A DNA stretch of 64,000 bases from Sipunculus nudus (GCA_026874595.1 CM049313.1:13697508-13761507), one strand, 5' to 3'. Positions 24,663-37,100 are shown, counted from the stretch's first letter. Numbers and translations: made by a program. The notes: generated from the letters alone by a model not told the origin.

Positions 24663-25921
24663 TGGGGAGAGAAAGCTGCAATGGATAAAAGCACTTTAAT
24701 GCGAGGTAAAGCTGTTATGAAATATCACCAAATTGATTTATAGCAAACATTTTTGAGGTCGTAAGAGGCTAATGTGATCGATCACGTATTGATTGGTTAA
24801 TAGTTGTTACCTGGGCAACCGCTGGCGGCGTCTCTGACTGTTTACGTATCGTACCTGGGCACACACACACGCCATCCACGATTAACGAGTTGGCACGACA
24901 ACATCCCGTTTTATCCCAGGCTGACTGGGAACACGCCAGCATTTTGTCCGAACAGAACTCAGCAGATAAAAGTGTGGAGCTGGGAACATGATTTGGAGCA
25001 CTACTGTCGTCAGGTAGGCCTGTAAGGAACACTTCAGATTAGCGTGATTTCCGATCTCATAATTAATTGAATTGCCCTCTTCTGAAGTTATTGTTACAGC
25101 CGTGATATACACGTGCATGGAGGTACAGACGCTCGGCTAGTGCAACGAAGGCAAACCTGAGGGGAACACAATAAGCGTGTATTCTATTACTTACTATTCT
25201 GTGTGAGCGAGCGGTTGTACAGGCAGCTAACGTAGTGTACAGCGTCGTACCTGTAGACGGATCAGGCTGTCATAATCACCTTGCATATATGCTTCCGTCT
25301 GGCCTGGTTGGTCATATTAATAAAAGCGTTATTCCACCGAGCGGGATTAGTTAATTTTGTGTCGTTGAGATCTGTAGGCTGATCTTACAGATTGGGAATA
25401 TTTGGAAGATTAGAACACTTAACGTAGAGCAAAGTTATAACAAGTGTATACTTGTGGAAACATTATGTTATTAGGATTAACGGCCTGTAGCGACTATTAA
25501 TAAATAACTACAGGGCTAACATTATTGTCGATTTGGATTGTTTTGCTGGAACTGAGGGATTATGATGATGTTCTCTACAATTTAATTTGATGCCATGGAA
25601 TAAAAAAAGGGAAGTGTGTGTAACAGCCGTGACAGCGTGATGACCTGTGACAGCAAGCACATCTGACCGTGACGAGGAAAAGCGACCAAGAATTCCATAA
25701 TATAAAATGTCCCAGAATAGGTTGACCAACGCATGAGTAGCCTATCTTTATTGTATCGGATTATATTACTCGAGACGGGATCGAAGTAGCATAAATCATA
25801 TCCCCAGCATCATGAATACAGCATGGTGACGCCTGCATCTGTTGAGTGACAACAACAACAGTCTACGGGTAACAGCGGCTCGTCTCATTTCATTGACAGA
25901 ATAGCAGTGATCATCACAGTG
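24663..25921. other. Upstream of the channel gene; nothing else recognised
   Basis: Mixed-composition DNA ahead of exon 1 of the channel gene. It probably holds the promoter and 5-prime UTR, but no TATA box or initiator can be placed with confidence. Confidence 0.35.
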
Positions 25922-25929
25922 TGACGTCA
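25922..25929. promoter_or_regulatory. CRE-like site upstream of channel gene start
   Basis: A perfect TGACGTCA palindrome 81 nt before the likely start codon. This octamer is the binding site of CREB/ATF factors. Its closeness to the gene start is suggestive only; the transcription start is unknown. Confidence 0.35.
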
Positions 25930-26009
25930 CTCAGCTTTACCAAGGACAGGCTGGGATGGCAGGGAAACTGGACAGACAACTGTAAACGCGGTATATGCAA
26001 CATACAACC

Positions 26010-26171
26010 ATGTCTGAGGACGTGGACTCGCTGATTAAAGCTATCCGTCAGTTAGACCATACTTTACGGTTACATTTAGAGTCAGGACGATACACCAAGA
26101 AAACTAAGGAACCGACCACTAAATACCAGGAGTCCTCACAGGCGACGGGGGCTTACTGCAGGGCCGGAAAG
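26010..26171 (+). CDS. Channel exon 1
   Basis: 54 codons, MSEDVDSLIKAIRQLDHTL and a polar stretch ending CRAGK, then donor gtaaga. The ATG at 26010 has A at -3. An in-frame ATG at 25995 has T at -3 and is less likely. The amphipathic N-terminal helix is not a signal peptide. Linkage to exon 2 rests on phase (0/0), strand and family resemblance, so a further small exon in the 5.9-kb intron cannot be excluded. Confidence 0.65.
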
Positions 26172-26618
26172 GTAAGACGTTATATCCACGAAATTATCAT
26201 GTAAAAGCGCTATTGAAAACAGGCTTATGTTCAAAAGCACATAAATTTGAAAATGTCGCATTTGCATTTATACCTGAACTACATGAAACCTCACATTAGC
26301 ATTTATAGATACAGCGCTGAACATCTGATTTTCATAAAAATTTAATGTAGTTTGAAAGTACTATCTATAGAATAATGAACCAAAACCTTCATGATAGTCC
26401 TATAATAATTCTTCCCATACTATCTTATACTTTGGCTGATTTCAGCAGCGCCATAGATTACTTTCCTCATTACGATATACAAAAATACCTCAACATCTGG
26501 AGGCAATTCAGAGTATACATGCAATGCATTTGCTTTTGCTTTTGATAATTTGATATCATTTGAATTTGCATGTTATGATATATATCCGTGCTTACATTTG
26601 CATGCGATTTATTTGATA

Positions 26619-26798
26619 TACAGTCGAAACTGCCCAAAAGACCACCTGTGTAAGATGACCACCTGTCTATATGTAAGACCAGCCCGGAGTGAACCAAAAG
26701 CATTCACATTAGTTATACATGACCTATCTAATAAGACCACCTGTAAATTAAGACCACAGTAACATATAGGTGGTCTTATTACACAGGTATTCACTGTA
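26619..26798. mobile_element. Pogo/mariner-type MITE, 180 bp
   Basis: Inverted ends: 'tacagtcgaaactgccc' on the left and 'cacaggtattcactgta' on the right. Subterminal 'aagaccacctgt' repeats occur in both orientations. TA at each edge fits a TA target duplication. The copy at 53350-53529 has the same length. Lies in channel intron 1. Confidence 0.65.
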
Positions 26799-27231
26799 TT
26801 TACATTTGAGTTTAAATCCGCTAAGTCGGACTGACTTTATGAATAATGCGTGTTGTATATATAACACTGAAAACTTTATATTTGTAATTTATACAGGAAC
26901 ATGTTTTTTTTCGGTTATAAATCTACTTTGCAAAATTAAAACAATACAGTTGAGATATATTTGGCCACTTTGATTTGCCGTTTATGAACGTCTCTCGATC
27001 TTAAGGTTTGAGGGTTAGGCAGGAAATACCATCTTTAGAGATATCAGAAATTATAATAAGAATTATCTTGGCAGCTATTGTTCGGCTGAATCAATGGCTC
27101 CAAACAATGTTCCTTTCAAAAACATTGTAATCTGTTAAGTCGTGTATAGAACCGGCAAGTCGTTTGTGAATGTGCCAAATTGTAAATGTTAAAAAAATAA
27201 TATAAACAGGTCAAGGATACACACGTACGGT

Positions 27232-27497
27232 GGCTCATTCAGGACACAGGATTTTTTTTTTATGTCGAGATCTCGAGACCTCGAGATAACATCGACATAA
27301 TATATCGAGATCTACACATAATATTTCGAGATCTCCACGTAATATTTGGAGATCTCAACAAAAATTCGCCAAACAAATTATATAGGAAAAACAAATAAAG
27401 GATACCGGAAAAAAATGTTTATCTCGAGATAATATATTGAGATCTCGAGTTAAAATGTCACAGAAAATAAATAATATTTAAGACCCCGTTGGCGTTG
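27232..27497 (+). repeat. TCGAGATCTCGA-rich dispersed repeat, copy 1
   Basis: Starts 'ggctcattcaggacacagg' and ends 'ccccgttggcgttgaacg'. Between them lie several copies of the self-complementary 'tctcgagatctcgag' theme with 'acataatat' spacers. Two more copies lie at 27845-28046 and, inverted, at 29738-29915. Confidence 0.7.
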
Positions 27498-27775
27498 AAC
27501 GAACCATTCGATGCTTAATTGACATAAGTTAAAGATAAAGGGCCCCATTTATATATCCGTTAAATAAACTTTATCCCTTGAACCAATCCCAAGACTTACA
27601 GGTTGTCCCTACTGTTTATATCCACGTTTTAATAACACGGGGGGGGGGCAAAAATGGCCGTCGGTCGTAATCGAAATAGGTTGATATAAGTTAATCTGAG
27701 CTATAGTTATAGTACATAATAAAAGATAATTTGACTAAAGGTAATCTGAGCTATATTCAGTGGCGGATCAAGAGC

Positions 27776-27787
27776 CCCCCCCCCCCT
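27776..27787. repeat. Poly(C) tract next to a MITE-like edge
   Basis: A C run directly after 'cagtggcggatcaagagc', which resembles the left end of the poly(G)-bearing MITE at 52621. Confidence 0.5.
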
Positions 27788-27844
27788 TACCCACCCGAAA
27801 CTACAGTAATAATTTTTATAAAATTTGCATTTATGATGGTCATA

Positions 27845-28046
27845 ATGTAGGATGGCTGATTTAGGACACAGGAAAAAAAATTAAGTCGAGATCTCGACAT
27901 AATATCTCGAGATCTCGACATAACATCTCGAGTTCTCCAAAAACAATTTTGCCAAAAAATAAAAATGAGGAAACAAAAAAAATTTAATCTCGAGATCTCG
28001 AGATGAAATTTTACAGAAAAATAATAATAAGTCCCCGTTGGCGTTA
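27845..28046 (+). repeat. TCGAGATCTCGA-rich dispersed repeat, copy 2
   Basis: Same start ('ggctgatttaggacacagg') and end ('ccccgttggcgttaatcc') as copy 1, with the palindromic core repeated on both sides of an A-rich middle. Confidence 0.75.
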
Positions 28047-28047
28047 A

Positions 28048-28215
28048 TCCTTGCACACGAATTACAAATCCGTGCGCACGAACTAAAAAATAAAATTTCT
28101 AACAACTAATCCGTGCGCACGAATTACGAGGTGGTAAAAATATTAATTAATTCGTGCGCACGAATTACTCATCCGTGCGCACGAATTACTAAATCTTGCG
28201 CACGAATTAATAATC
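28048..28215. repeat. CGTGCGCACG palindrome array
   Basis: Six copies, four of them exact, of the self-complementary decamer 'cgtgcgcacg' followed by 'aatta', separated by 7-30 nt. It directly follows copy 2 of the TCGAGATCTCGA repeat. Confidence 0.8.
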
Positions 28216-28748
28216 TGTCCCGAATAAGAAAAACATGACCAAAAAGTCTTTTCGTACATAGGTGAACATATGATGTGAATATTTCGGTTCATGTGTAAAG
28301 ACTGATACATGTGTAGTCTTTTAAATTAACCTATATCTAATAAGCAGCTGTCATAAGCTTACACATGGTTTTATTACAGATACATTCATTCGGTCAGGTC
28401 TCCCTTTGTAATCCATATGAGGCGCGAGTTCTTATCTCTAGTCCAGAAAAACACCTAACGTTGTTACCTTTAATAGGTTAAATAAAAACGCTTCCTCTAA
28501 CGCACGAATTCACGCTCTTTCCAATCCAGAGACTCGATTCACGTCTCCGTCCAATGAGAAATTTTATATATCCTGTGGGGTCTTTGCGTCTATATAAATT
28601 TGTGAATGCAATTTCGAATATTTAAGTTCCTGCGGTAGGAGACAAAATATCGGGAAATCTAAAATTTCCAAATGAAAGTATCTGTAATCATATTAGGAAT
28701 TTTATGACCTTTGAGTCTGCAAGTTTTGTCTGAACCTGACCCGTGTTG

Positions 28749-28749
<1 letters not shown>

Positions 28750-28804
<55 letters not shown>
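28750..28804. repeat. (TA)n microsatellite
   Basis: About 27 TA units. Confidence 0.97.
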
Positions 28805-28809
<5 letters not shown>

Positions 28810-29737
28810 ATATAATGGCACTTCACCTGTATTAATTAACTACGATTTTCTCATTCTAGCCCGTCATACTGAAAAATCCTGGAGCCACCCCTGGTTATAG
28901 CCCCAAATAATAGTTTGACTAAAGCTTATCCGAGGTATATTTATGGACTATAACTATATAATTCCGATTATCTTAAGTCAACCTAGCTGAATTATAAATG
29001 ATTTAAAATAATGAATAAATGGTTTAAATATTTCGACCATCTCCCATCATGATTTTCTTTCTGCAAAATGCTCTGCTTTGGTCTTAAAACTACTATAACT
29101 CGCTTTTATTTATAATTTATGTATTATAGACGTACTCTGCATATACATTTTAAAGGACTAAAGAAAATCCCTGCTGGGAAAGGTTTTTATAACGCCACGG
29201 TGATTGACTTATAAGCTTTTTATCTTCAGGCCATTTGTACACACGATACTTACGCCGTTGTTTACATACAGAAAAAAAACGTAACGAGGGGATGATACGC
29301 TCTGAACACAGCGTGTGTTGTTCTGGTGACCTTCCACTCACATAGTGTAGCGATCGTTGAGCATAGCGTAACCGCTGCTTATCGAGCGTAGGGGATGATT
29401 GAACATTGAAAGATTCCTAGCTGATATTCGTGAGAGCATATGGAGTACTGCAATATTTGTCATTAACAAAACTCTCATGTCTGCATTGAAGCCAGATGTC
29501 TTCGCCGGAAGTGTGTCGATTACGACCGGCGGCATTTTTTGTGCCCCCCGGCCCTTACCCTTGTTATAAACACGTCGATGTAAACAAAAGGTACAAACTA
29601 TACCCCATGGGATTGGCTCTTTTTGGCTAATTTTTATGAAAGGTTCAAGGAATTATTTGTTTTTACAGACGCCAGGTATCGGATTCGGTCCCTTTACTTT
29701 GATTTGCTTTACGTCAGTTAAGGTTCGTATGGTTCGT

Positions 29738-29915
29738 ACAACGCCAACGGGGACTTAAATATTTATTATCTATGAAACTTTATCTCAAGATATCGAGATA
29801 TTATGTCGAGATCACGAAATAAATAATTTTTTTGGGGGTCCAATTTTCTTTTGCGAAATTTTATATCGAGATTTCGAGATATTATGTTGAGATATCGAGA
29901 TGTTTCTCGAAGCCT
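29738..29915 (-). repeat. TCGAGATCTCGA-rich dispersed repeat, copy 3 (inverted)
   Basis: Begins with 'cgccaacggggactt', the complement of the end of copies 1 and 2, and carries the same self-complementary 'atctcgagat' theme, somewhat more diverged. Confidence 0.7.
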
Positions 29916-30344
29916 GTACCTTCATATCCAAAGGCGTTCAAATACTCCTGCGTATAAATTATTTAAACATTTATAAATGTGAGCGAAGGGAACAAGTAAA
30001 TTATGAAACAAGTAGATTATGTAAATAAATCACTAATAACTGTATCAAATGTTACTGAAAATAACGAATAGCACCTTGGTACATATGTGATTTAAAAAGG
30101 AGCATTTTTTTCACAAAACATATGTCATTCGTTGCTCCCCCCGGTAAATTCTTACAACACAATTTTGATAATTTATTATTTTTTAAAAACAAATTTAAAA
30201 CTGGACTATTGTGTTGTATGGATACTCATAGGATAGCTGAACAGAGTAAAGTTTGGGTGCATTTTGGATGTATCTCGTATACATTTTCACGCCGATCTCA
30301 ATATACAGATTGAACGGTTTTGCATAATAAACTAGAAAATTGCA

Positions 30345-30617
30345 GTCAGAGAGTGCAGACCTCCGCCAAATCAGCTCATTACCGCCATATTGCATCGTCA
30401 AAAATGCAGCATTTTTCCTTTCAAAATTCCTGGATCCAGATGGTGATCCGGATCACCCCCAAGATTAAATCAATAGTTCCTTGTATCATTGCCGAGCTAT
30501 CCTGAAAATTTAATCAACACCCGTTCAAAGGTTTTGAGTAATATTGCTAACAGTCAAACAAAAACAAACCATCGCCGCCAAACACATGACCCCCGCCGCT
30601 TGGCGGGGTAAATATAT
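30345..30617 (+). mobile_element. RTE-type LINE 3-prime tail
   Basis: Contains 'ctggatccagatggtgatcc', 'attgccgagctatcctgaaa', 'gagtaatattgctaacagtc' and an A-rich 'aaacaaaaacaaacc', and closes with 'ccgccgcttggcgg'. The beginning 'gcagacctccgccaa' is its near complement. These are the usual phrases of the 3-prime region of RTE-like elements in molluscs. No ORF remains. Confidence 0.6.
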
Positions 30618-30904
30618 ACAATTAATAAGCAATATACGAAATATTAAAGTTGTAATTAGAAAGAACAAAATATTATAGGAATTTGTGTAATAAAATCTAT
30701 GTTCCAAATCTAAGCTTGAATTTCACGTAGTCACGCTTCAATCTAAATAATTGTTAACAATCTATAATCTATATATGCTATTCCGTTAACTTTGCCTGGC
30801 AGAAATTATCATCTACAAGACGAGGGTCTGACGTTATAAGATTCATCGAACCATAGTTTGTCTGGTCCATGGTGGTAAATTAGATATATAAATTTGCTTC
30901 TGTG

Positions 30905-31121
30905 TTCTATGCGCGGAGCACAGGACTTAAAGCCGGGAGACTGTAAGAATTTCAGCCGAAGCGGTGAGATATTTCACGGTCGGTCCTCACCCAGGGTGAG
31001 CTATCTGCATAATTAAGGGGAAAGCCATGCCCCACGACCGTGTTTCACTCGCAAACGAGTGTACTTTCCGCCAACGGCGGTGCAATGGGGGAAGATTACA
31101 CATCCACGGCCGCAGGTGCAG
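30905..31121 (+). mobile_element. tRNA-derived SINE, copy A (degenerate head)
   Basis: Shares its whole body with the copy at 44761-45013: 'tcagccgaagcggtgag', 'tttcacggtcgg', 'cacccagggtg' and 'tttcactcgcaaacgagtg'. The tRNA head is decayed (gcgcggagcacaggac). Confidence 0.7.
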
Positions 31122-31794
31122 TTGAACACTAGAAAACTAGAGGAAGCTAGTGCCACTGCCTTGTCACGTAGTCCGAAACTGGAATGGAATTCAGCAGATT
31201 TTCATACTTAGTTAAACTAATATTATAAAATGTAGGCAGACACCTAAAAAGTAGGCCTACCCAACTATGACAGTCAAAACTCCAAGGAATCGATCCTGTT
31301 GTCAATCATCCGATATGCATTACCGCAAATTTTTTATCATAAATTATGAAGAAAAGAGAATAAACAAACGCATATTCGATACATTATAAAAACGCCATTC
31401 TCAGGAAGTTACACAGGACCATATCACTGAATAATACATCCCTATCTGTAACTTTATTTTAGAATATGCTATTTTCCAGCAAACAATAGGCGTTCTGATG
31501 TGTAATACAAAACATATTCCCTAAAGCCAAAACCGTTTAAATTCTCTGTGTAATTAATAAACTGATGAAAAAGTGGTACAAATAATAAGAGCCATAAGAT
31601 CTGAATACGACCGTTATGTCAAATGTTTGAAGAATGTCTGGTCAAGTTGATTATACAAGTGGTACACTTTTCACGGTTTTCTCGATAAAAGAATTAAATG
31701 GTGCAAGTTCTTTTACAAGGGTTGGCAGCCCATTAAAATGTGATTCAGAAAATCGTAAAAGAGATTTAAGGTCATAGAAATGCGTTCTTTTCAG

Positions 31795-32033
31795 TCTACT
31801 ATTTACGTGTTGGCGGCATCAATTGATTTTCAATTTGATTTCAAACGATCGGGACATGAGGGTGAAGTTTATCAATTTTTGTTTTGAATTCAGACGACCG
31901 TTAATGTGAGGGTTATCAGTTATTGTTTTGATTTCACATGACCATTAACGTGAGGGTGGAATTTATGTTTGTTTAGATTTCAGACTACCGTTTACGTGAG
32001 GCTGGAGGTTGTTAATTTTTATTTTGATTTTAG
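31795..32033 (+). repeat. Tandem copies of the exon 2 acceptor junction
   Basis: Five diverged units of 44-50 nt precede the true exon 2. Each copies about 20 nt of intron end (ttttgatttcag) plus about 25 nt of exon start (acgaccgtttacgtgagg). Junction points fall after 31794, 31844, 31893, 31937 and 31983; the true one is after 32033. Units 1, 3 and 5 keep AG, while units 2 and 4 read AA and AC. The exon part still resembles the encoded TTVYVRVEF. Confidence 0.85.
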
Positions 32034-32162
32034 ACGACCGTTTATGTGAGGGTTGAGTTTCTGAAGATCGGGGAGATTGACACTCTAAAGGAGCATTATT
32101 CAGCAGACGTGTTTGTACAAGCGAGATGGCGGGAACCAGCACTCGACGGCAAGCAGCATATG
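32034..32162 (+). CDS. Channel exon 2 (start of ligand-binding domain)
   Basis: 43 codons from TTVYVRVEFLKIGEID to DGKQHM. Acceptor 'tttgattttag', donor 'atg/gtacgt'. It contains the first beta strands of the extracellular domain, with VRVEFLKIGEIDTLKEHY and VFVQARWREP as the recognisable family signature. Phase 0 at both ends. Confidence 0.85.
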
Positions 32163-34363
32163 GTACGTCTCCCGACCAAGTCTTATTTATCAGATGTCCT
32201 CCTTTTCTTTAATCTACTCCATTCGTTATTGAAACAAGTCCACATTGATCGATTCAATCGAATTCCATGGTCCGCGTTGGAAAATTAAATTGTAAGAATT
32301 CATTGCGACAAGCCGTATCATGCCAGTTACATGCTGCATTTACCAGATGTGAACAAATTGAACCGTTAGTATTAATATACAGAACTAGAAATGTGGTCTT
32401 AGAATGCATGTAAAACTCCGCCAGAAATGTTTATCACCGGATTGTATGACAACTAGGTCCCTAGTATCTTCAAGACTGAATACCTCCCCCGCTTGCGTTG
32501 GTATAGCCAGAGATCTGTTGTGTCACACCTGTTGTTAGGGCTCTGCGCAAGCACGTGTACAAGCTAGGATAAATAAGTGCCTGGCATGTAAAGCATTTTA
32601 ATCACCAGGTGTTGCTCAACCCCCCACCCTGCCTATATGGCTTTCTGTTGACGTTTTTGTTGTAACTTTCAAATTTATTTGATGTTGTCGTTTTTACGTC
32701 ATATATAGAAGAGTCCGGTGATAAACTTTTGGGGAATATGACAAAAATAACATGAGCAACCATTGACAAAAAGTAAAGTATGTCTCAAGCAGCAACTAAT
32801 CAAGATATTTAAATAATGAATGTGGCTACAAGTACGACATGGCGGCGCAGTATTTAATACACTGTGCGGACAGGCGCGAGGTGTCAAAATTAGCGCATAT
32901 TTATCACACATAACTACCTTGCCAGCTGTAGACAAGTTGTTTTCTTCACAGCTGCCTAAATGTAAAGGCGAGAATAGTAAAATGACAGGAGACTCATATT
33001 TCAGCAAGAAAGTTCTCCCGGAGGATGCAGTCTGGTTAACAAGATGCCGAGGTCTTAACAGAAGGTCCCTGGTTCTATCCGCCTCAATCTCTACAGATTT
33101 GTATGAATGACATTTCTCCAGTTGATGTCGTCTGGTTTATTCCCAGTCTCATACACAAACACCCAGGGGGCGTATTTATTTATATTCGTAAATCATTGAA
33201 TTCCTTTGGTTATCGTCATTTTAACAATGTCAATAACAGTTCAGTGACCTCTCCAGTAAAAAATAAAAGAAAACCTTGAAACAGCTGCAGTGGTGCTCTT
33301 TAATACATCATTATGCCCGTCTTGTTGGGTATAAATATTAATCTCTTTTATAGGCAGGTGCTTCAAATTTCACATATAAAGACAAGCATTCAAAATATCT
33401 CTCTTGAAATACCATATTAAGTCACAGTGTGTGTAGAGTGTCAAGTCGGCTATATGTTGGCAGTTTACGGGAACCGTGGCGTAAAAGGTCACAGAACACC
33501 AGGGCTTCTAAGAGAAAAAATTGAGGCGGTACGTACAAGAAGCTTTTCGGGCCCCCTCCCAACCCCCTATTCAGTTATATAGGTTCAATCAAATATGCAT
33601 TCGATTTAAGGCCGTGGCAATCTAGGTTAAGGGGCTTAGGGGGGTCGGAGAATAAGAGACAATGGCATATAGGGAGAGATGGGAATTCCTGACTTTCTTC
33701 TGCAATTGAGGAAGTGTAACAGTATGTTCTTATGCATATATTTTCTCCGTCATTATGAACTCCCATGTCATATGGAGGCTTGTACACAAGAATGCACGAA
33801 ACATTTCGTGTATGTGTATGAAAGCGCTGAAAGTTATTTTTACTGTATATAATCATACTGTCCTTCAGTTATTTTATTTACGTAAACCAAACCGTAAAAC
33901 ACATGGCAGATTAGGCCTTAATGTTCAGTAAATAACTTTTAAAAAATTAAAATTGTATTCATAGCTTATTAAGCAGCCATGCACTATAGCCTCAAAGCAA
34001 GTAAGGTATAAGAGTTTACCCATAAAACAGTATGCGACTCATATGCTAAATATAGTATTATAAACAAATGTAGTTTTCACAAAACAATTTGAACTCGGTA
34101 ATTTTTAAAACCGGTAATTAAAAATTATCGAGACACAAACACCAGGTTGATAGATTATTATTATTTAATGAAAGAACATAATGTACCGCCGCAAATAAAT
34201 AGTGTGGATATGTCACTTTGCCATCTGGTATTCTGTAGCAGCAACGGTTTTACCCCTCAACCGATATACTCCAAAATCATAGGCGTTAAATAAAAAACAG
34301 CAGGCGGTACTGATGACTTCTGTTTTTCTCTGAAAAAAAAAACTCATTTATATATATATATAT

Positions 34364-34666
34364 AAATAATTGTTATGTTCCTATATATGCATGCTATATA
34401 TATCCCACGACTCATAAATATCAGAATCATGTTCTATGAAACAGACCAAACCTACTGTTAAACGTAATTTTGTTTCAATTCTTACATCCAAATATGGAGA
34501 ACAAGTTTAAAATTTTAAAATCAAGAAGTATTTGCTCTTTGTTGAATGTGTGGCATGTATATCTGAAACCCATCGATATAATGGTCACATGGATAAGCTA
34601 CAAACGTTAATGAAAAGTTGATAATCGACTTCATAGCATGCATATATAGGAACATAACAATTATTT
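34364..34666. mobile_element. MITE with perfect 34-bp inverted ends
   Basis: Positions 34364-34397 and 34633-34666 are exact reverse complements (arm begins 'aaataattgttatgttcc'). The 235-bp interior is AT-rich with no ORF. Total length 303 bp. Perfect arms suggest a recent insertion, or a hairpin kept by gene conversion. Lies in channel intron 2. Confidence 0.85.
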
Positions 34667-35809
34667 AACAGATGTGGGCCTCCCTATCACTAACCACCAA
34701 AGCACACACAAACGTTAGAGGGTCAGTCATCTCAACACAAAATAATGCGGCACGCGTCATAGAATAAATTTGGTCTCTTGATTAATTCTATTGAAAATGT
34801 CTTATAACATAAACGTAATCTTAATATTTGTTTATACTTTAAAAGAGAACATGAATAAATTTAAATTAAAAAAGACCAATGGAATTGACAACAGGCCGGA
34901 ATCAAACGGTCAGTATGCTTGCTACGGTTTTCCGGGCCCTGTAAGTTAATTGCAAATAAATATTTATTGGACTGATTTCTTTCGCGGATGTGTCGAACCG
35001 TATACTTTATATCAATTTAAATCACTCTTGAATTTTCACATTTCAAAGCATTTTATTTGGTCATGTAAAACTGTTTGCCCTTCCGGGCCCTATTTAGGGC
35101 CTACCCGGAAAGACTATAAATAATTTAATTAACACAATTCAAGACAATGAGATTTCCTGTTTCAGTTAATGCAGTTTCTTGTGCCTTTGGAAACTCCTGG
35201 GTAATTAAAATCTATGAACGATTAAAGTTTTAAAACGATTAAAAACTAAACGTTAACTAATACTTAAATCATGTAAGAGCACGCTAATTTTCAGGCGTTT
35301 AACTCGCCACTCTGTGAAACAGTATTACTTCCCCGGGCCCCAACGAAAATATTACGAATGAAAAACGAAACTCTCGCGTATCAAGAGCCTTTTACGAGAC
35401 ATGCAGTTCTGGCCGGCCAGGGCCCTCTCAGGCTCTCTTGACAAAATGATATAAACACGAAAAATAAGACTTCAACATTATAAAACATTCAATTGAATCT
35501 TAAAGGATATTCCTGGCCGGCCCGATCCCATGTACCACACGCCTGACCCCACCCATCCCCCCCACAACTCACAAGGCCTTCTAGATCCAGATGGAGGTCG
35601 ATTACCATCGGCGTGATCGATGGTTATTGAGCTCTAACTGGATCTAATTAAAAAGGATCGACAGCTCAGACTTTATGAACTGATGGGTGCATAATCATCC
35701 TAAACCAAGCATGGCCTAGACTGTCGCATATGATATGCGACATGTAGCTTAATTTTCTCGCGAGACGGGAAATTTGACCCGCCCGCTAAGAAAATGAATG
35801 CACTGCCCT

Positions 35810-35859
35810 GGAGCTCGATAATACATACTCGATAATACAATCGAGTATTATCGAGCTCC
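35810..35859. repeat. Inverted repeat (15-bp arms)
   Basis: Arms 'ggagctcgataatac' and its exact complement are separated by 20 nt that themselves contain a further 'actcgataatac' copy. It lies about 100 nt before exon 3 and could form a hairpin in DNA or pre-mRNA. Confidence 0.8.
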
Positions 35860-35957
35860 AACTGGATTTTAGGGCCTGCAGAACAGTCACTTTGCATTGA
35901 ATCATGAGTTTATACGACCGAGTGCTTTGAATCTGACTTTGTTTTCTTCCTTGACAG

Positions 35958-36155
35958 GATGCTGATGAGATAGACTGGGCGGCTCAGTGGAACCCGAGTC
36001 TGTACATAGAGAACGCCCTGGGGGAGTGTAAGGAGGTCGTGTGGCATACGCTCTGCTTTGACGACCAGGGCAGAGCCACCGTGTTCGAGAAACGAAGGGT
36101 CAAGGCCACTTTCATGGAAACCCTCGAACTTTATGATTTCCCATTCGACACACAG
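35958..36155 (+). CDS. Channel exon 3 (ligand-binding domain, FPFD motif)
   Basis: 66 codons between 'cttccttgacag' and 'cag/gtcagt'. It contains WNPSLYIENALGE, VVWHTLCFDDQGRA, VFEKRRVKATF and LELYDFPFDTQ. FPFD is the universal loop motif of pentameric channels. The first Cys-loop cysteine position is Glu. Confidence 0.9.
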
Positions 36156-36544
36156 GTCAGTCACGTGACATCACTTTTCTGCCTTGAACCGGTAATATTA
36201 GAACGTCTTATATGTTTTTTTTTTTTGTTTTTCGTTTTGCAAAATTCTAGGCAAAAAATTGTCTATAGGACACCACTGCGAGGACCCCGAGTAATAAAGA
36301 TATCGTGAATAATAATAATTATAATAAAATTAATTATAATAATTTAGTTACTGAGCACTACCGTCTGCCCTGAGACAACCAGACTTGTTTTTAGTTTCCA
36401 TCCCTATAATCTTTAATGTTAGGTTCCAAGATATCTGAAGTGCGGAGATACATCACGGTCCAGATAAGCCTAACACCTTCAAGTATAAAAAACTAGGGAA
36501 CATAAGATTGATCATCAGGCTATTTGTTGACTATTAGGATATTT

Positions 36545-37100
36545 ATACGTACACGTAGTAAACGTAGTGTACGTATCAGTTGTGGTATAGCTGTATAGGT
36601 ATACGTTGTTGTTTAGGTAGTGGTGTACGTATAGGTAGTGGTGTATGTATATGTAGTTGTACAGGTAGTGGTGTTCGTATGGGTAGTTGTATAGGTTGTG
36701 GTTTACGTATAGACAGTCGTGTACGTACAGCCTGTGGTATAGGCTGTGATGTACGTATAGGTAGTTAGATAGGTAGTGGAGTATGTATATAGGTAATTGT
36801 ATAGGTAGATGTGTACTTAAAGGTAGTGATGTACGTATATGTAGTTGTACAGGTAGTGGTGTACGTATAGGTAGTTGTATATGAAGTGGTGTACGTATAG
36901 GCAGTCGTGTACGTAAAGCTACTAGTATAGGTAGTGGTGTACGTTTAGCCAGTAGTAAAGGTACTAGTGTGCGTATATATAGTTAGTTGGATAGGTAGTG
37001 GTCTATGTACATAGGTAGTTGGATAGGTAGTGGTCTATGTATATAGGTAGTTGGATAGGTAGTGGTGTACGTATAGGTAGGTGGATAGGTAGTACTGTAC
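36545..37100. repeat. Minisatellite (GTATAGGTAGT-based)
   Basis: About 550 nt of diverged units on the theme 'gtataggtagtggtgtac', with a higher-order unit of roughly 27-32 nt. Lies in channel intron 3. ORFs within it are artefacts. Confidence 0.9.

Noticed and set aside
28048-28215. CRISPR array
   Set aside because: Palindromic decamers with irregular spacing in an animal intron; no repeat-spacer structure and no cas genes.
36580-36768. Gly/Cys-rich small protein
   Set aside because: Frame through a minisatellite in channel intron 3.
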